From a virus: 21,337 nucleotides of DNA. How positions within the stretch are numbered: position 1 is the stretch's first letter; each line of letters begins with the position of its first letter. Under the pieces are notes generated by a model. That model saw nothing but the letters and a program-made list of their open reading frames with translations. It made no database searches and was not told the DNA's origin. Shown piece by piece: positions 1 through 6,906 of the stretch. Position numbers and translations under genes: made by a program. The stretch is from the IMG/VR virus record IMGVR_UViG_3300025647_004030, positions 1 to 21,337 of that record, one strand, 5' to 3'.

Positions 1-413
1 ATGTTCAATGCACTTTAACGTATCCTTCTGCTGATTACTCTACAACATTTACCCCTACGGGTGCGGTATCTAATTATTTATGCGTTGATGATGCTTTAGG
101 AAACCCTGATGAAGATACTACTTATGTTTCATCTTCTACTGTAGGCGGAGAAGACGAGTATTCTGTTTCCCATAGCATTACTGCAACTGATGTATACAGT
201 GTTAAAGTTAATACTCGAGCAATGAAAGACGACGTTAATCCTAGAAATTTCAAACATGGAGTTCGTACAGGATCAAATGCAAACGAAACAGAATATGTTT
301 TAGGTGAAGGATACGGTACTTATATAAATGTTTACGACGATCAAGGAAACGGTACACCGTGGGATCAATCGTCAATTGATGCTATGCGATCATTTATCCG
401 AGTTCAATCTTAA
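1..413 (+). CDS. probable phage virion/fibre-type structural protein, C-terminal part
   Basis: The open frame enters from the left edge (first full codon at base 3) and ends at TAA 411-413, giving the last 136 residues of a longer protein. The visible part is rich in Ser, Thr, Asn, Gly, Asp and Tyr, with alternating polar/hydrophobic residues suggesting beta structure, and no enzyme motif. It ends with a Gly-rich segment (VLGEGYGTYINVYDDQGNG) followed by SSIDAMRSFIRVQS. Such composition is usual in phage structural or adhesion proteins, and its place directly before the terminase fits a late-gene cluster. I do not recognise the family. The assignment to virion structure is inference from composition and context; the coding frame itself is secure because no stop interrupts it. 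Confidence 0.6.
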   Translation, partial: VQCTLTYPSADYSTTFTPTGAVSNYLCVDDALGNPDEDTTYVSSSTVGGEDEYSVSHSITATDVYSVKVNTRAMKDDVNPRNFKHGVRTGSNANETEYVLGEGYGTYINVYDDQGNGTPWDQSSIDAMRSFIRVQS

Positions 414-421
414 ATAGCCGT

Positions 422-460
422 TAGCTCCTTAACTAAATATATAAAAATATTAAGGAGCTA
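422..460 (+). promoter_or_regulatory. 11-bp perfect hairpin covering the terL Shine-Dalgarno, with late-promoter-like loop
   Basis: TAGCTCCTTAA (422-432) and TTAAGGAGCTA (450-460) are perfect inverted repeats separated by a 17-nt A/T loop. The right arm contains AAGGAG, the ribosome binding site for ATG 463. The loop reads CTAAATATATAAAAATA, close to the TAAATA-type late promoter of T4-like phages. In T4, genes e, soc and 49 use such hairpins to block translation from read-through early mRNA, while late transcripts starting inside the hairpin free the site. The structure is seen; the switch is inference. Confidence 0.6.
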
Positions 461-462
461 TT

Positions 463-1083
463 ATGGCGGCATCTGATGGTGTCTTAACTAAAAAAGCACA
501 CAAAAAAGAAACGTATACTGAACAAGAAATACAACATTTAGTAAAGTGTATGGATCCAAACACAGGATACTTACACTTTATGAAAAATTTCTATTACATT
601 CAGCACCCAGTAAAAGGGAAATTATTATTTAAACCATTTCCATATCAAGAAAGACTACTTCAAAGTTACCATAACCATCGATTCAATATCAATTTACTAT
701 CAAGGCAATGTGGGAAAACAACATGCGCTGCGGGATATTTATTATGGTATGCAATGTTTAACCCTGATCAAACAATATTAATTGCAGCTCATAAATATAC
801 CGGTGCTCAAGAAATTATGCAACGGATTAGATACGGGTATGAGTTATGCACTGACTATATTAGGGCAGGGGTAGTTAATTATAATAAACAATCTATCGAA
901 TTTGAGAACGGTTCTAGAATTGTTGCCCAAACTACAACAGCTAGTACAGGAAGGGGTATGTCTATTTCGTTGTTGTACTGTTTAGACGGTGATACTACTA
1001 CTGTTAAAGTTAGAAATAAACACACATTAGTTGAAGAAGAACTAACATTAGCAGAACTATATGGTAGACTTACCCGCAACTAA
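463..1083 (+). CDS. terL (gp17), part 1: terminase large subunit, N-terminal extein plus N-intein 1
   Basis: Residues 1-172 are the N-terminal ATPase part of a T4 gp17-type DNA packaging motor. SRQCGKTT at residues 80-87 is the Walker A motif with the T4-type SRQxGKT form. The extein stops at SISLLY, just before the Walker B acidic pair. From Cys173 (base 979) the last 34 residues are an intein N-terminal fragment starting CLDGDTTTVKV, block A of the Hint fold. The TAA at 1081 is genuine: the frame of the next ORF also carries a stop (1085-1087), so one indel cannot join them. ATG 463 follows AAGGAG with normal spacing. The product should trans-splice with the product of 1100-1840. Confidence 0.93.
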   Translation: MAASDGVLTKKAHKKETYTEQEIQHLVKCMDPNTGYLHFMKNFYYIQHPVKGKLLFKPFPYQERLLQSYHNHRFNINLLSRQCGKTTCAAGYLLWYAMFNPDQTILIAAHKYTGAQEIMQRIRYGYELCTDYIRAGVVNYNKQSIEFENGSRIVAQTTTASTGRGMSISLLYCLDGDTTTVKVRNKHTLVEEELTLAELYGRLTRN

Positions 1084-1435
1084 TTAATGGAAAGATCTTA
1101 TGAATCAAAACTATATATCAAATGACGAATACGAAATATTAACTCCTAACGGGTGGGAAGATTTTGAAGGATTAATATTCAACGAAAATGCAAACAAAAA
1201 TTCTCGTAAAATTTATTTTGACGACAACAGCTTTGTAACTGCAACAAATAATCATAGATTTTTTTCTAATAAAAAAGAAATAAAAGTGTCTGATTTAAAT
1301 GTAGGTGATACACTAGATTCATACAAATCTGTTAAGAAAATAATCAAGCTTGAAGATACGGTATTAGATCATACGTATGAGATTTTTAATGCAAAAAATC
1401 ATGTAATAATGGCAAATGAAATCAACTCCCATCAA
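979..1435 (+). other. split intein TerL-1 (34-aa N-intein, 112-aa C-intein) at Walker B
   Basis: The N-intein runs from Cys at 979 to the stop at 1081. The C-intein runs from ATG 1100 through NSHQ ending at 1435, followed by Cys+1. The C-intein has the usual post-split strand EYEILTPNGW, the TxxH of block B (TNNH, residues 49-52), the VGDTL strand and the closing EIFNAKNHVIMANEINSHQ. The last residue is Gln rather than Asn, as in a minority of inteins. The join rebuilds SISLLY-CDEFAFV, the TerL Walker B. The break directly after the first short block resembles the atypical split seen in AceL-TerL; the lengths here are read from the sequence. Confidence 0.9.
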
Positions 1436-1840
1436 TGCGATGAGTTTGCATTTGTTGCACCAAATATAGCTACAGACTTTTGGGCATCAATTTCTCCTAC
1501 ATTAGCAACAGGTGGTAAAGCTATTATTACTAGTACACCAAACTCTGACGAAGATACATTTGCAACAATTTGGCATCAAGCATTAGATAAATTTGATGAT
1601 CATGGAAATGAACAAATTATAGGAAAAAATGGATTCTTCCCATTTACGGCACATTGGAATGAACATCCTGATAGAGATGAAAAATGGAAACAAGAAGAAA
1701 TTGGAAGGATCGGTGACGAACGATTCCAACGTGAGTACGAGTGTGTAGTAGGAAATACTACTGTTACAATAGAAGATGAAAATGGAAATATTTTTATTGT
1801 TACTATTAACCAGTTATTTAATATGATGGAAAAACTATGA
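1100..1840 (+). CDS. terL (gp17), part 2: terminase large subunit, C-intein 1, middle extein, N-intein 2
   Basis: This ORF has three parts. Residues 1-112 are the C-terminal half of split intein 1. Residues 113-214 are the central TerL extein, beginning CDEFAFVAPN (Walker B Asp-Glu, D114/E115) and including IITSTPN, the motif III/coupling segment after Walker B in gp17-type terminases. Residues 215-246, starting CVVGNTTVTI, are the N-intein of a second split intein. Its start follows GGAAAG. It ends with TGA 1838-1840, sharing ATGA with the next ORF, which suggests translational coupling. The middle fragment must therefore be spliced at both ends, an uncommon architecture. Confidence 0.93.
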   Translation: MNQNYISNDEYEILTPNGWEDFEGLIFNENANKNSRKIYFDDNSFVTATNNHRFFSNKKEIKVSDLNVGDTLDSYKSVKKIIKLEDTVLDHTYEIFNAKNHVIMANEINSHQCDEFAFVAPNIATDFWASISPTLATGGKAIITSTPNSDEDTFATIWHQALDKFDDHGNEQIIGKNGFFPFTAHWNEHPDRDEKWKQEEIGRIGDERFQREYECVVGNTTVTIEDENGNIFIVTINQLFNMMEKL

Positions 1841-2304
1841 TTCATTGTCAGTACTGTAATACTCCAATGTTGATATTTACAAGTATGCAATACATGCAAT
1901 GTACAAATAAATATTGTGGTGTAAAATGGTCGTTTGATAATAAATTAATTGAGAATAATTCAGGAATGAAAGAATTAAGAAAAAATACAAAAGGGTATAA
2001 AATATTAACTCCAAACGGTTTTCAACCTTTTGCTGGTGTTAGCATGATGGGAGAAAAATATGTTATTAAATTGATATTTGAGCATAGCATAGAACTTAAA
2101 TGTACATTTAATCACAAGTTATACGTTGATTTAACTACTGTAGTAACTGCAGACGAACTAAGAATAGGTGATACAATTCTCACTAGCAAAGGTAATGTTC
2201 GACTAGTTGCAAAAGAAATTGTTGATTTCATTGAACCTGTATACGATGTTATTGAAGTAAGTAACGGACATCGATATTACACTAATACCCTATTAAGTTC
2301 GAAT
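1742..2304 (+). other. split intein TerL-2 (32-aa N-intein; C-intein with N-terminal zinc ribbon)
   Basis: The N-intein starts at Cys (1742) and ends at base 1837. The C-intein lies in the next ORF and ends in SSN at 2304, followed by Cys+1 (TGT 2305). The junction joins QREYE to CKFLVF, which I recall as the insertion position of AceL-TerL. The C-intein has YKILTPNGF, TFNH (block B TxxH, residues 90-93), IGDTILTS and VYDVIEVSNGHRYY. The residue before the terminal Asn is Ser, not the usual His. Both frames are closed near the break: the downstream frame has TAA at 1819-1821, so a simple frameshift error is excluded. Confidence 0.88.
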
Positions 2305-3057
2305 TGTAAGTTTTTAGTGTTTGACGAAACATTAATTAATTCGATAAAGTTATCGCAAATGGATGGAAAAGCACCTATTTTAAACATGGGTCAAGTTCGA
2401 TGGTACAAAAAGCCATTACCGCAGTATACATATTGTGTAGCATTAGATCCTAGTATGGGTACCGGCGGTGACTACGCGGCTATTGAAGTATTTGAATTAC
2501 CAACATATGAGCAAGTTGCAGAATGGCAACACAATACTACATCAATACCTGGACAGATTAAAATATTAACAGACATATGTAAATATATTCAATACGAATG
2601 TAACCAAACAAATAATATTTACTGGTCTGTTGAAAACAATGGAATCGGTGAAGCAGCATTAATTGTTATAAACGATTTTGGGGAAGAAAATATTCCAGGT
2701 TTATTTATATCCGAACCTATGCGGAAAGGTCATGTTAGAAAGTTTCGTAAAGGATTTAATACTACGTACAGTACAAAAATTACAGCGTGCAGTCGATTAA
2801 AAACAATGATAGAAAATGATAAAATGATAATTTGCTCTAAACCATTTATAAGCGAATTAAAAGGATTTATTGCATCGGGCTCAAGTTTTCAAGCAAAAAC
2901 TGGACTTACTGATGATTTAGTTAGTGCAGCACTTTTAGCTATACGAATGATGTCTGTATTAAAAGATTGGGATCCTAGAGTCTATAACACATTTACACAA
3001 ATGAGTCATGATGAAAATTATGAGATTCCTATGCCAATATTTATGAGCTCAATCTGA
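1837..3057 (+). CDS. terL (gp17), part 3: terminase large subunit, zinc-ribbon-tagged C-intein 2 plus nuclease extein
   Basis: Residues 1-156 precede the splice point and residues 157-406 are the C-terminal extein with the RNase H-like headful nuclease: ALDPSMGTGGDYAA (D204), YWSVENNG (E266) and LTDDLVSAAL (D359/D360) fit the acidic triad of gp17. The three exteins add to 524 residues, normal for a T4-like TerL. The first 30 residues form a Cys4 pattern, CQYC then QCTNKYC (C4, C7, C22, C27), resembling a zinc ribbon fused ahead of the C-intein. The start at 1837 has a GGA site and overlaps the preceding stop; an alternative ATG at 1966 would drop the zinc ribbon but is poorly spaced from any Shine-Dalgarno. 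Confidence 0.92.
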   Translation: MIHCQYCNTPMLIFTSMQYMQCTNKYCGVKWSFDNKLIENNSGMKELRKNTKGYKILTPNGFQPFAGVSMMGEKYVIKLIFEHSIELKCTFNHKLYVDLTTVVTADELRIGDTILTSKGNVRLVAKEIVDFIEPVYDVIEVSNGHRYYTNTLLSSNCKFLVFDETLINSIKLSQMDGKAPILNMGQVRWYKKPLPQYTYCVALDPSMGTGGDYAAIEVFELPTYEQVAEWQHNTTSIPGQIKILTDICKYIQYECNQTNNIYWSVENNGIGEAALIVINDFGEENIPGLFISEPMRKGHVRKFRKGFNTTYSTKITACSRLKTMIENDKMIICSKPFISELKGFIASGSSFQAKTGLTDDLVSAALLAIRMMSVLKDWDPRVYNTFTQMSHDENYEIPMPIFMSSI

Positions 3058-3068
3058 TAAATAATAAT

Positions 3069-4409
3069 ATGAATAGAATTAACAAAATAAGTAATGATCT
3101 TTTTAATAAAATTCGAGGAAGGTTTCCAAATGTTACTATAGGTGATAAAGATGGAAACATAACCAATAATCCGCATGACGCTAGGTTCTTTGATTTTAAT
3201 TACGAGCATAATGGAAATGAGCTCGGTGCTATTACAATTAAACTGGAAGATAATAAAATAATAATAATATTTTCAAAAGACTTTGTGTCAGATAAAGATG
3301 AAATATCAAAATCACAATGGTTTGATTTTTTAAAGGGATTAAGAGTTTTTTCAAGAAAACGTCGATTACGATTTGATGTTCGAGACATTACAAAAACAAA
3401 TTTAAATAAAAGAGATTATAAATTCTTAGCTAAACACACTGGGGAAGACCAAATGAATGAATCGGCAATGTACGGAACTTCACGAGTAAGTTACCAAAAC
3501 ATTAATAATGCAAGATTAGTTATCAAACATTCGCAACCTATTAACACAGAAAAAACTTCAAACAGATCGCATTCTGTAAACGCATTATTTATTGAAAGTA
3601 ACGAGGGTGAACGATTTAAATATCCGTTTAATCATTTAAACGGTGCTAGGGCAATGGCTAGACATGTAAGCGAAGGTGGAACACCATTTGATCAGTTTGG
3701 TCAGCATATTGTAGATTTATCAGAGGAATTAAGTAAACTTCGTAAATTTAAATCATATATGAATCGGTCAGGTGTAATGGCTGAAAGTTTGTCGCAATAT
3801 ACTGATGTTATTAAAGAACGCATGAATTATGTAAAAAAAGAAATTATGATGTTGCAAAAAGAGTCGTATTACACTGAAGCTAAAAATAACTTTAAAGAAG
3901 AAGAATACAACGATGTTCCAGATGAAATTCGAGAAAATTGGATCGATCAGTTAACTATTAAACAATTTAATGAAGAATTGGCAGACATTTTTCCTTACAT
4001 TTATAGATTAATTTCTGAAAAAACTTCAGTTAAAGAACTCGGGCCCGACGATTTTAATTTGTCTGAAGAAAGTACCGAAGATGAAAAAACAACTTCAAAA
4101 AAAGTAGGCAATACTACTGATGATAACGAAGACGATGAAAAAGATTTAGATGAATCAGTTAAACCACATACTCCACTGAGTGAGTTTATTATGAGTTTTT
4201 ATGACTCGACTACTGGGAAATTTCCAAAAGGTGAAACTGCTGTGTTAACAATGGTTGAAAAAAGTTACGGTGATCGATTTGTCACTCCGGCAAAAACATT
4301 TATCGAACGTGTAAACACAAAGTTTGAAGAATTTCATAATCAGTCATCGACTATGATTGCAGACGATACCGATCTGTTGAGAATTAAAGATTTAGCAGGT
4401 TTACAGTAA
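3069..4409 (+). CDS. conserved-looking phage protein of unknown function, 446 aa
   Basis: I do not recognise a domain with certainty. The N-terminal 120 residues are basic and beta-rich (DARFFDFNYEHNG, FSKDFVSD, GLRVFSRKRRLRFDVRDI). The middle (about 215-280) is predicted helical. Residues 345-375 form a very acidic low-complexity linker (STEDEKTTS, DDNEDDEKDLDE), before a C-terminal helical part ending DLLRIKDLAGLQ. There is no signal peptide or membrane segment. It lies between terL and a metallopeptidase gene, so a role in the capsid, packaging or late morphogenesis is possible but unproven. ATG 3069 lies 11 bases after the terL stop and has no clear Shine-Dalgarno. Confidence 0.75.
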   Translation: MNRINKISNDLFNKIRGRFPNVTIGDKDGNITNNPHDARFFDFNYEHNGNELGAITIKLEDNKIIIIFSKDFVSDKDEISKSQWFDFLKGLRVFSRKRRLRFDVRDITKTNLNKRDYKFLAKHTGEDQMNESAMYGTSRVSYQNINNARLVIKHSQPINTEKTSNRSHSVNALFIESNEGERFKYPFNHLNGARAMARHVSEGGTPFDQFGQHIVDLSEELSKLRKFKSYMNRSGVMAESLSQYTDVIKERMNYVKKEIMMLQKESYYTEAKNNFKEEEYNDVPDEIRENWIDQLTIKQFNEELADIFPYIYRLISEKTSVKELGPDDFNLSEESTEDEKTTSKKVGNTTDDNEDDEKDLDESVKPHTPLSEFIMSFYDSTTGKFPKGETAVLTMVEKSYGDRFVTPAKTFIERVNTKFEEFHNQSSTMIADDTDLLRIKDLAGLQ

Positions 4410-4421
4410 CATCACAATCAC

Positions 4422-5276
4422 ATGCTAATTAATGAAATTCTATTAGAAAGAATATCAATTGCAGCAGATTTCAATGAACTGCGATCTGAAATCGATCAAA
4501 TTGTTAGTGAACAAACAAATCTCGTTTACCAACAATTTGACGATTCCGATATAAAATTATTAACAAACAAGATTTTAACAAATATTGAATCTAAATTAAA
4601 ACAGTACATTAGCAAAAAAATATTAAAATATTCTCATAAACCGATTGAAGTAGTATTTACTACATTAGAACAAGGAACAGGTCAGTACATACCGGATGAA
4701 TCTAAGTTATTAATATCTAAAAAAATATTAATAAACTTAGCAAATTTGAAAAGTAGTATAAAACTTAAAGAGCTATCAAAGAAAAATATGCATACTATGA
4801 GCATGATGGTTAATATGTACAATAATACTATAAGCAATTTAGTTACAATTATTGTGCATGAGTTTACACATGCAGGACAAGTTAAAACAGATAAACATAC
4901 TGAGTATCGTAAAAGTTATATCGAACCTAATTTAGAAAAATTCTTAACTAAGTTGTATAGTAACGAAACAGATGATTCGTTTAGAGAACAGTTATATCTA
5001 TCTCAACCCCAAGAAATAGCAGCATATGCTAATCAAGCAGTTGCTGAAGTATCTCATAAAATACATAACTTATCACCAAAACAACAAGTACAAGCAATAG
5101 ACTTGATATTGAAAAATATTCAAAATACTCAAGCTGACTCTTCCATTCCATCGATTACTAGCAAATATAAAACTATTTCACAAAATGGTAAGAAAGAAAT
5201 GAAAATGTATCATCGATTCTTAAAACTGTTTTATCAAGAATTGCAATCATATAAAGAAATTATAGTAAACTATTAA
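4422..5276 (+). CDS. putative zinc metallopeptidase (HEXXH, gluzincin-like)
   Basis: A 284-residue protein whose centre carries TIIVHEFTHAGQ, an HEXXH zinc-binding catalytic motif in a hydrophobic helix. QPQEIAAYANQAVAEV follows about 55 residues later and is a good candidate for the third, Glu, zinc ligand. The rest is mainly Lys/Asn/Ile-rich helix, with no signal peptide, so it would act in the cytoplasm or in the virion. Possible roles are prohead processing, a virion-borne protease or cleavage of a host protein; the sequence does not decide. T4's own prohead protease (gp21) is a different, serine-type family. The gene follows the 446-aa gene by 12 bases and probably shares its transcript. 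Confidence 0.75.
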   Translation: MLINEILLERISIAADFNELRSEIDQIVSEQTNLVYQQFDDSDIKLLTNKILTNIESKLKQYISKKILKYSHKPIEVVFTTLEQGTGQYIPDESKLLISKKILINLANLKSSIKLKELSKKNMHTMSMMVNMYNNTISNLVTIIVHEFTHAGQVKTDKHTEYRKSYIEPNLEKFLTKLYSNETDDSFREQLYLSQPQEIAAYANQAVAEVSHKIHNLSPKQQVQAIDLILKNIQNTQADSSIPSITSKYKTISQNGKKEMKMYHRFLKLFYQELQSYKEIIVNY

Positions 5277-5285
5277 AAATAAGTA

Positions 5286-5314
5286 TTGACTTACATGCAA
5301 GTGTAGTGTATACT
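5286..5314 (+). promoter_or_regulatory. sigma70-type early promoter
   Basis: TTGACT at 5286-5291 and TATACT at 5309-5314 are separated by exactly 17 bases. Each hexamer differs from the consensus at one position. It would start transcription near 5321, ahead of the 28-codon ORF and gp32. Confidence 0.65.
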
Positions 5315-5360
5315 TTGTACTTTATATTAGGTAACTGTGATATACAACTACTCTAATATA

Positions 5361-5368
5361 GATAAATA
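5361..5368 (+). promoter_or_regulatory. late-type promoter GATAAATA
   Basis: GATAAATA matches the NATAAATA late-promoter form used by T4-like cyanophages. Transcription would start around 5375, 20 bases before the ATG at 5396. This is a short motif in AT-rich DNA, but its position in the intergenic interval is sensible. Confidence 0.4.
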
Positions 5369-5395
5369 CATATACCTTAGGAACAGAGGAAATTT

Positions 5396-5482
5396 ATGCC
5401 TGTGAAAGCACAGTACCACAATACTGTATTGTTGAAGCAGGAAAAGTTCTTAAAGAAATTTAAGAAGCCAACTGTTATTTAA
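5396..5482 (+). CDS. small basic ORF, 28 aa
   Basis: ATG 5396 has a very good ribosome site (AGAGGAAA, 5385-5392) and the frame ends with TAA 5480-5482. The peptide begins MPVKAQYHNTVLLKQEKFLK and continues FKKPTVI, so it is strongly basic with a Lys-rich centre. I do not recognise it. It could be a real micro-protein or a leader peptide that couples translation to gp32 expression. The Shine-Dalgarno and the two promoters before it are the main support; length alone would not be enough. Confidence 0.5.
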   Translation: MPVKAQYHNTVLLKQEKFLKKFKKPTVI

Positions 5483-5518
5483 ACATTTGGTAGTTCAAAT
5501 GAAACAACTTTAATTTTG

Positions 5519-5548
5519 TTGACGCAGTATGAGATACTACGTTACAAT
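5519..5548 (+). promoter_or_regulatory. second sigma70-like promoter with palindromic spacer
   Basis: TTGACG (5519-5524) and TACAAT (5543-5548) are 18 bases apart. The spacer contains AGTAT-GAG-ATACT (5526-5538), flanked by ACG/CGT, giving an imperfect palindrome at 5522-5542. It could be an operator, or an RNA hairpin in transcripts from the upstream promoters. Confidence 0.4.
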
Positions 5549-5602
5549 TAAAAAATAGTGTTAATACACTTAGGCATTTATTAATAACATTTTATAGGCA
5601 AA

Positions 5603-5631
5603 AAAATATGGCATCATTGGCAGAAATTAGA
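5603..5631 (+). repeat. 29-bp perfect direct repeat, copy 1 (gp32 start)
   Basis: Bases 5603-5631 are identical to 10053-10081. This copy covers five bases before the gp32 ATG and its first eight codons (MASLAEIR). The shared core includes ATGGCATCATTGGCAGAAAT. The two copies are read in different frames, so the identity is at DNA or RNA level, not protein level. Confidence 0.95.
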
Positions 5632-6603
5632 GAAAAACTCAAACAACAAGAAAACGCAACAACTTCAACCCAATTAGATAATGGAATTTACCCATTTTGG
5701 AGTATTGCAGAAGGCGAAACCGCTACTATTCGATTATTACCGGATAGTAATACAGATAATACGTTCTTTTGGGTAGAACGGCAAATGATTAAACTTCCAT
5801 TTTCAGGAATTAAAAACGATCCTGCATCAAAACCAGTAACTGTTACAATTCCTTGTATGGAAATGTATGGTGAAACTTGTCCAATTTTATCAGAAGTGAG
5901 AGGATGGTTTTCAGACGCTTCGCTTGAAACAATTGCTCGTAAATATTGGAAAAAACGATCTTATATCTTTCAAGGTTTTGTTGTACAAAATCCATTAAAA
6001 GAAGACAATTCTCCTGAAAATCCTATTCGAAGATTTATCATTGGACCTCAAATTTTTAAAATTATTAAGCAAGCATTAATGGATCCAGATATGGAAGAAT
6101 TGCCAACTGATTATACTGCTGGTTTAGATTTTAGAATGAAAAAAACGTCCGATGGTAGTGGATTTGCAGATTATTCAACTTCTAGTTGGGCTCGGAAAGA
6201 AAGACCACTGTCCGATGAAGAAATGGAAGCATTAAATAAATATGGACTATTTAATTTATCAGATTTTTTACCTAATAAACCTGATGAATCTGCAGTTAAA
6301 ATTATTAAAGAAATGTTTGAAGCATCAGTAGATGGCGAACCGTACGATCCTGTTAAATGGGGTCAACATTTCCGTCCTCCAGGTTTATCAGCTTCGGATA
6401 GCAATAATAAAGCAGCAACATCGGCACCAGTAGCAGCACAACCTTCAACACCAGCAGCATCATCAGACGATGCACCTTGGGAAGAAGATCAAGTAGCATT
6501 TACTAATCCTGTTGTAGCAGAAGTTGAAGAACCAAAAGCATCGGCTCCTACAGGTGGTGCTCAAGATATCCTAGCTATGATTCGTTCAAGACAAGCACAA
6601 TAA
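5608..6603 (+). CDS. gp32: single-stranded DNA-binding protein, gp32-like
   Basis: A 331-residue protein of the length and layout of T4-like gp32. It has a short charged N-terminal segment (MASLAEIREKLKQQE), used in T4 for cooperative self-binding, and an OB-fold core with FFWVERQMIKLPF. A Cys pair (C83 and C91 in IPCMEMYGETCPI) lies where gp32 binds zinc, followed by aromatic/basic YWKKRSYIFQGFVVQNP. An Ala/Ser/Pro linker (about 262-300) contains the acidic patch SSDDAPWEEDQ, and the end is DILAMIRSRQAQ. The acidic tail normally recruits replication and recombination partners. uvsX and a uvsY-like gene lie just downstream, as expected for the T4 presynaptic machinery. An A/T-rich leader with AGG precedes the ATG. 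Confidence 0.88.
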   Translation: MASLAEIREKLKQQENATTSTQLDNGIYPFWSIAEGETATIRLLPDSNTDNTFFWVERQMIKLPFSGIKNDPASKPVTVTIPCMEMYGETCPILSEVRGWFSDASLETIARKYWKKRSYIFQGFVVQNPLKEDNSPENPIRRFIIGPQIFKIIKQALMDPDMEELPTDYTAGLDFRMKKTSDGSGFADYSTSSWARKERPLSDEEMEALNKYGLFNLSDFLPNKPDESAVKIIKEMFEASVDGEPYDPVKWGQHFRPPGLSASDSNNKAATSAPVAAQPSTPAASSDDAPWEEDQVAFTNPVVAEVEEPKASAPTGGAQDILAMIRSRQAQ

Positions 6604-6616
6604 ATTTCATAGTATC

Positions 6617-6649
6617 CTTAGCTACTATACCGGTAGCTAAGCAATTTTT
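6617..6649 (+). terminator. intrinsic terminator after gp32
   Basis: CTTAGCTAC (6617-6625) pairs perfectly with GTAGCTAAG (6633-6641) across a 7-base loop, followed by CAATTTTT. The 9-bp stem and T run lie 14 bases after the gp32 stop and before uvsX, so gp32 mRNA can be made in excess of uvsX mRNA. Confidence 0.75.
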
Positions 6650-6666
6650 ATAATAGGAAAAAATAT

Positions 6667-6906
6667 ATGACAAAATCATTTGACCCCAGTAAGTTCCGTA
6701 AAGAACTTACTAAATCTATCTCTGGTATGGGTTTAGGTTTTAACGATCCTACAGATTGGATTAGCACAGGTAATTATGCGTTAAATTATCTAATTTCAGG
6801 AGATTTTAATAAAGGTATCCCATTAGGTAAAGTTAGTGTATTTGCAGGAGAAAGTGGCTGCTTACCTGACTCAGCTAAAGTTATGATTCGATATAAAGAA
6901 AAATAA
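6667..6906 (+). CDS. uvsX, part 1: UvsX recombinase N-terminal extein plus 15-residue N-intein
   Basis: Residues 1-64 are the N-terminus of a RecA-type recombinase (MTKSFDPSKF, then WISTGNYALNYLISGDF and GKVSVFAGESG). The extein stops inside Walker A: GESG here continues as SGKS in the next ORF. From Cys65 (base 6859) only 15 residues remain (CLPDSAKVMIRYKEK) before TAA 6904-6906; they match the first block of an intein. The next ORF's frame is closed by TAA at 6924-6926, so one indel cannot connect them. AGGA at 6654 precedes the start. The protein should trans-splice with 6936-8060 to make the complete P-loop. Confidence 0.92.
   Translation: MTKSFDPSKFRKELTKSISGMGLGFNDPTDWISTGNYALNYLISGDFNKGIPLGKVSVFAGESGCLPDSAKVMIRYKEK

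Larger units (their letters stand above)
5277..5607 (+). promoter_or_regulatory. gp32 upstream control region (331 bp without a long gene)
   Basis: The longest non-coding interval of the window. From left to right it holds a strong sigma70-type promoter (5286-5314), a late-type GATAAATA (5361-5368), a Shine-Dalgarno and 28-codon ORF (5396-5482), and a second sigma70-like pair (5519-5548) whose spacer is an imperfect palindrome. An A/T-rich leader then runs to the gp32 start. Early and late signals together fit gp32, which is needed throughout infection and in T4 is controlled at its own leader. Confidence 0.6.

Noticed and set aside
1081-1100. terL and uvsX breaks as frameshift or sequencing errors
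   Set aside because: At three of the breaks both frames are closed (for example stops at 1085, 1819 and 6924), each downstream ORF begins with ATG and a ribosome site, and every break lies inside an intein.
3056-3063. GATAAATA late promoter before the 3069 gene
   Set aside because: It ends only five bases before the ATG, so the start of transcription would coincide with the start codon; it also overlaps the terL stop. It is probably a chance match in AT-rich DNA.
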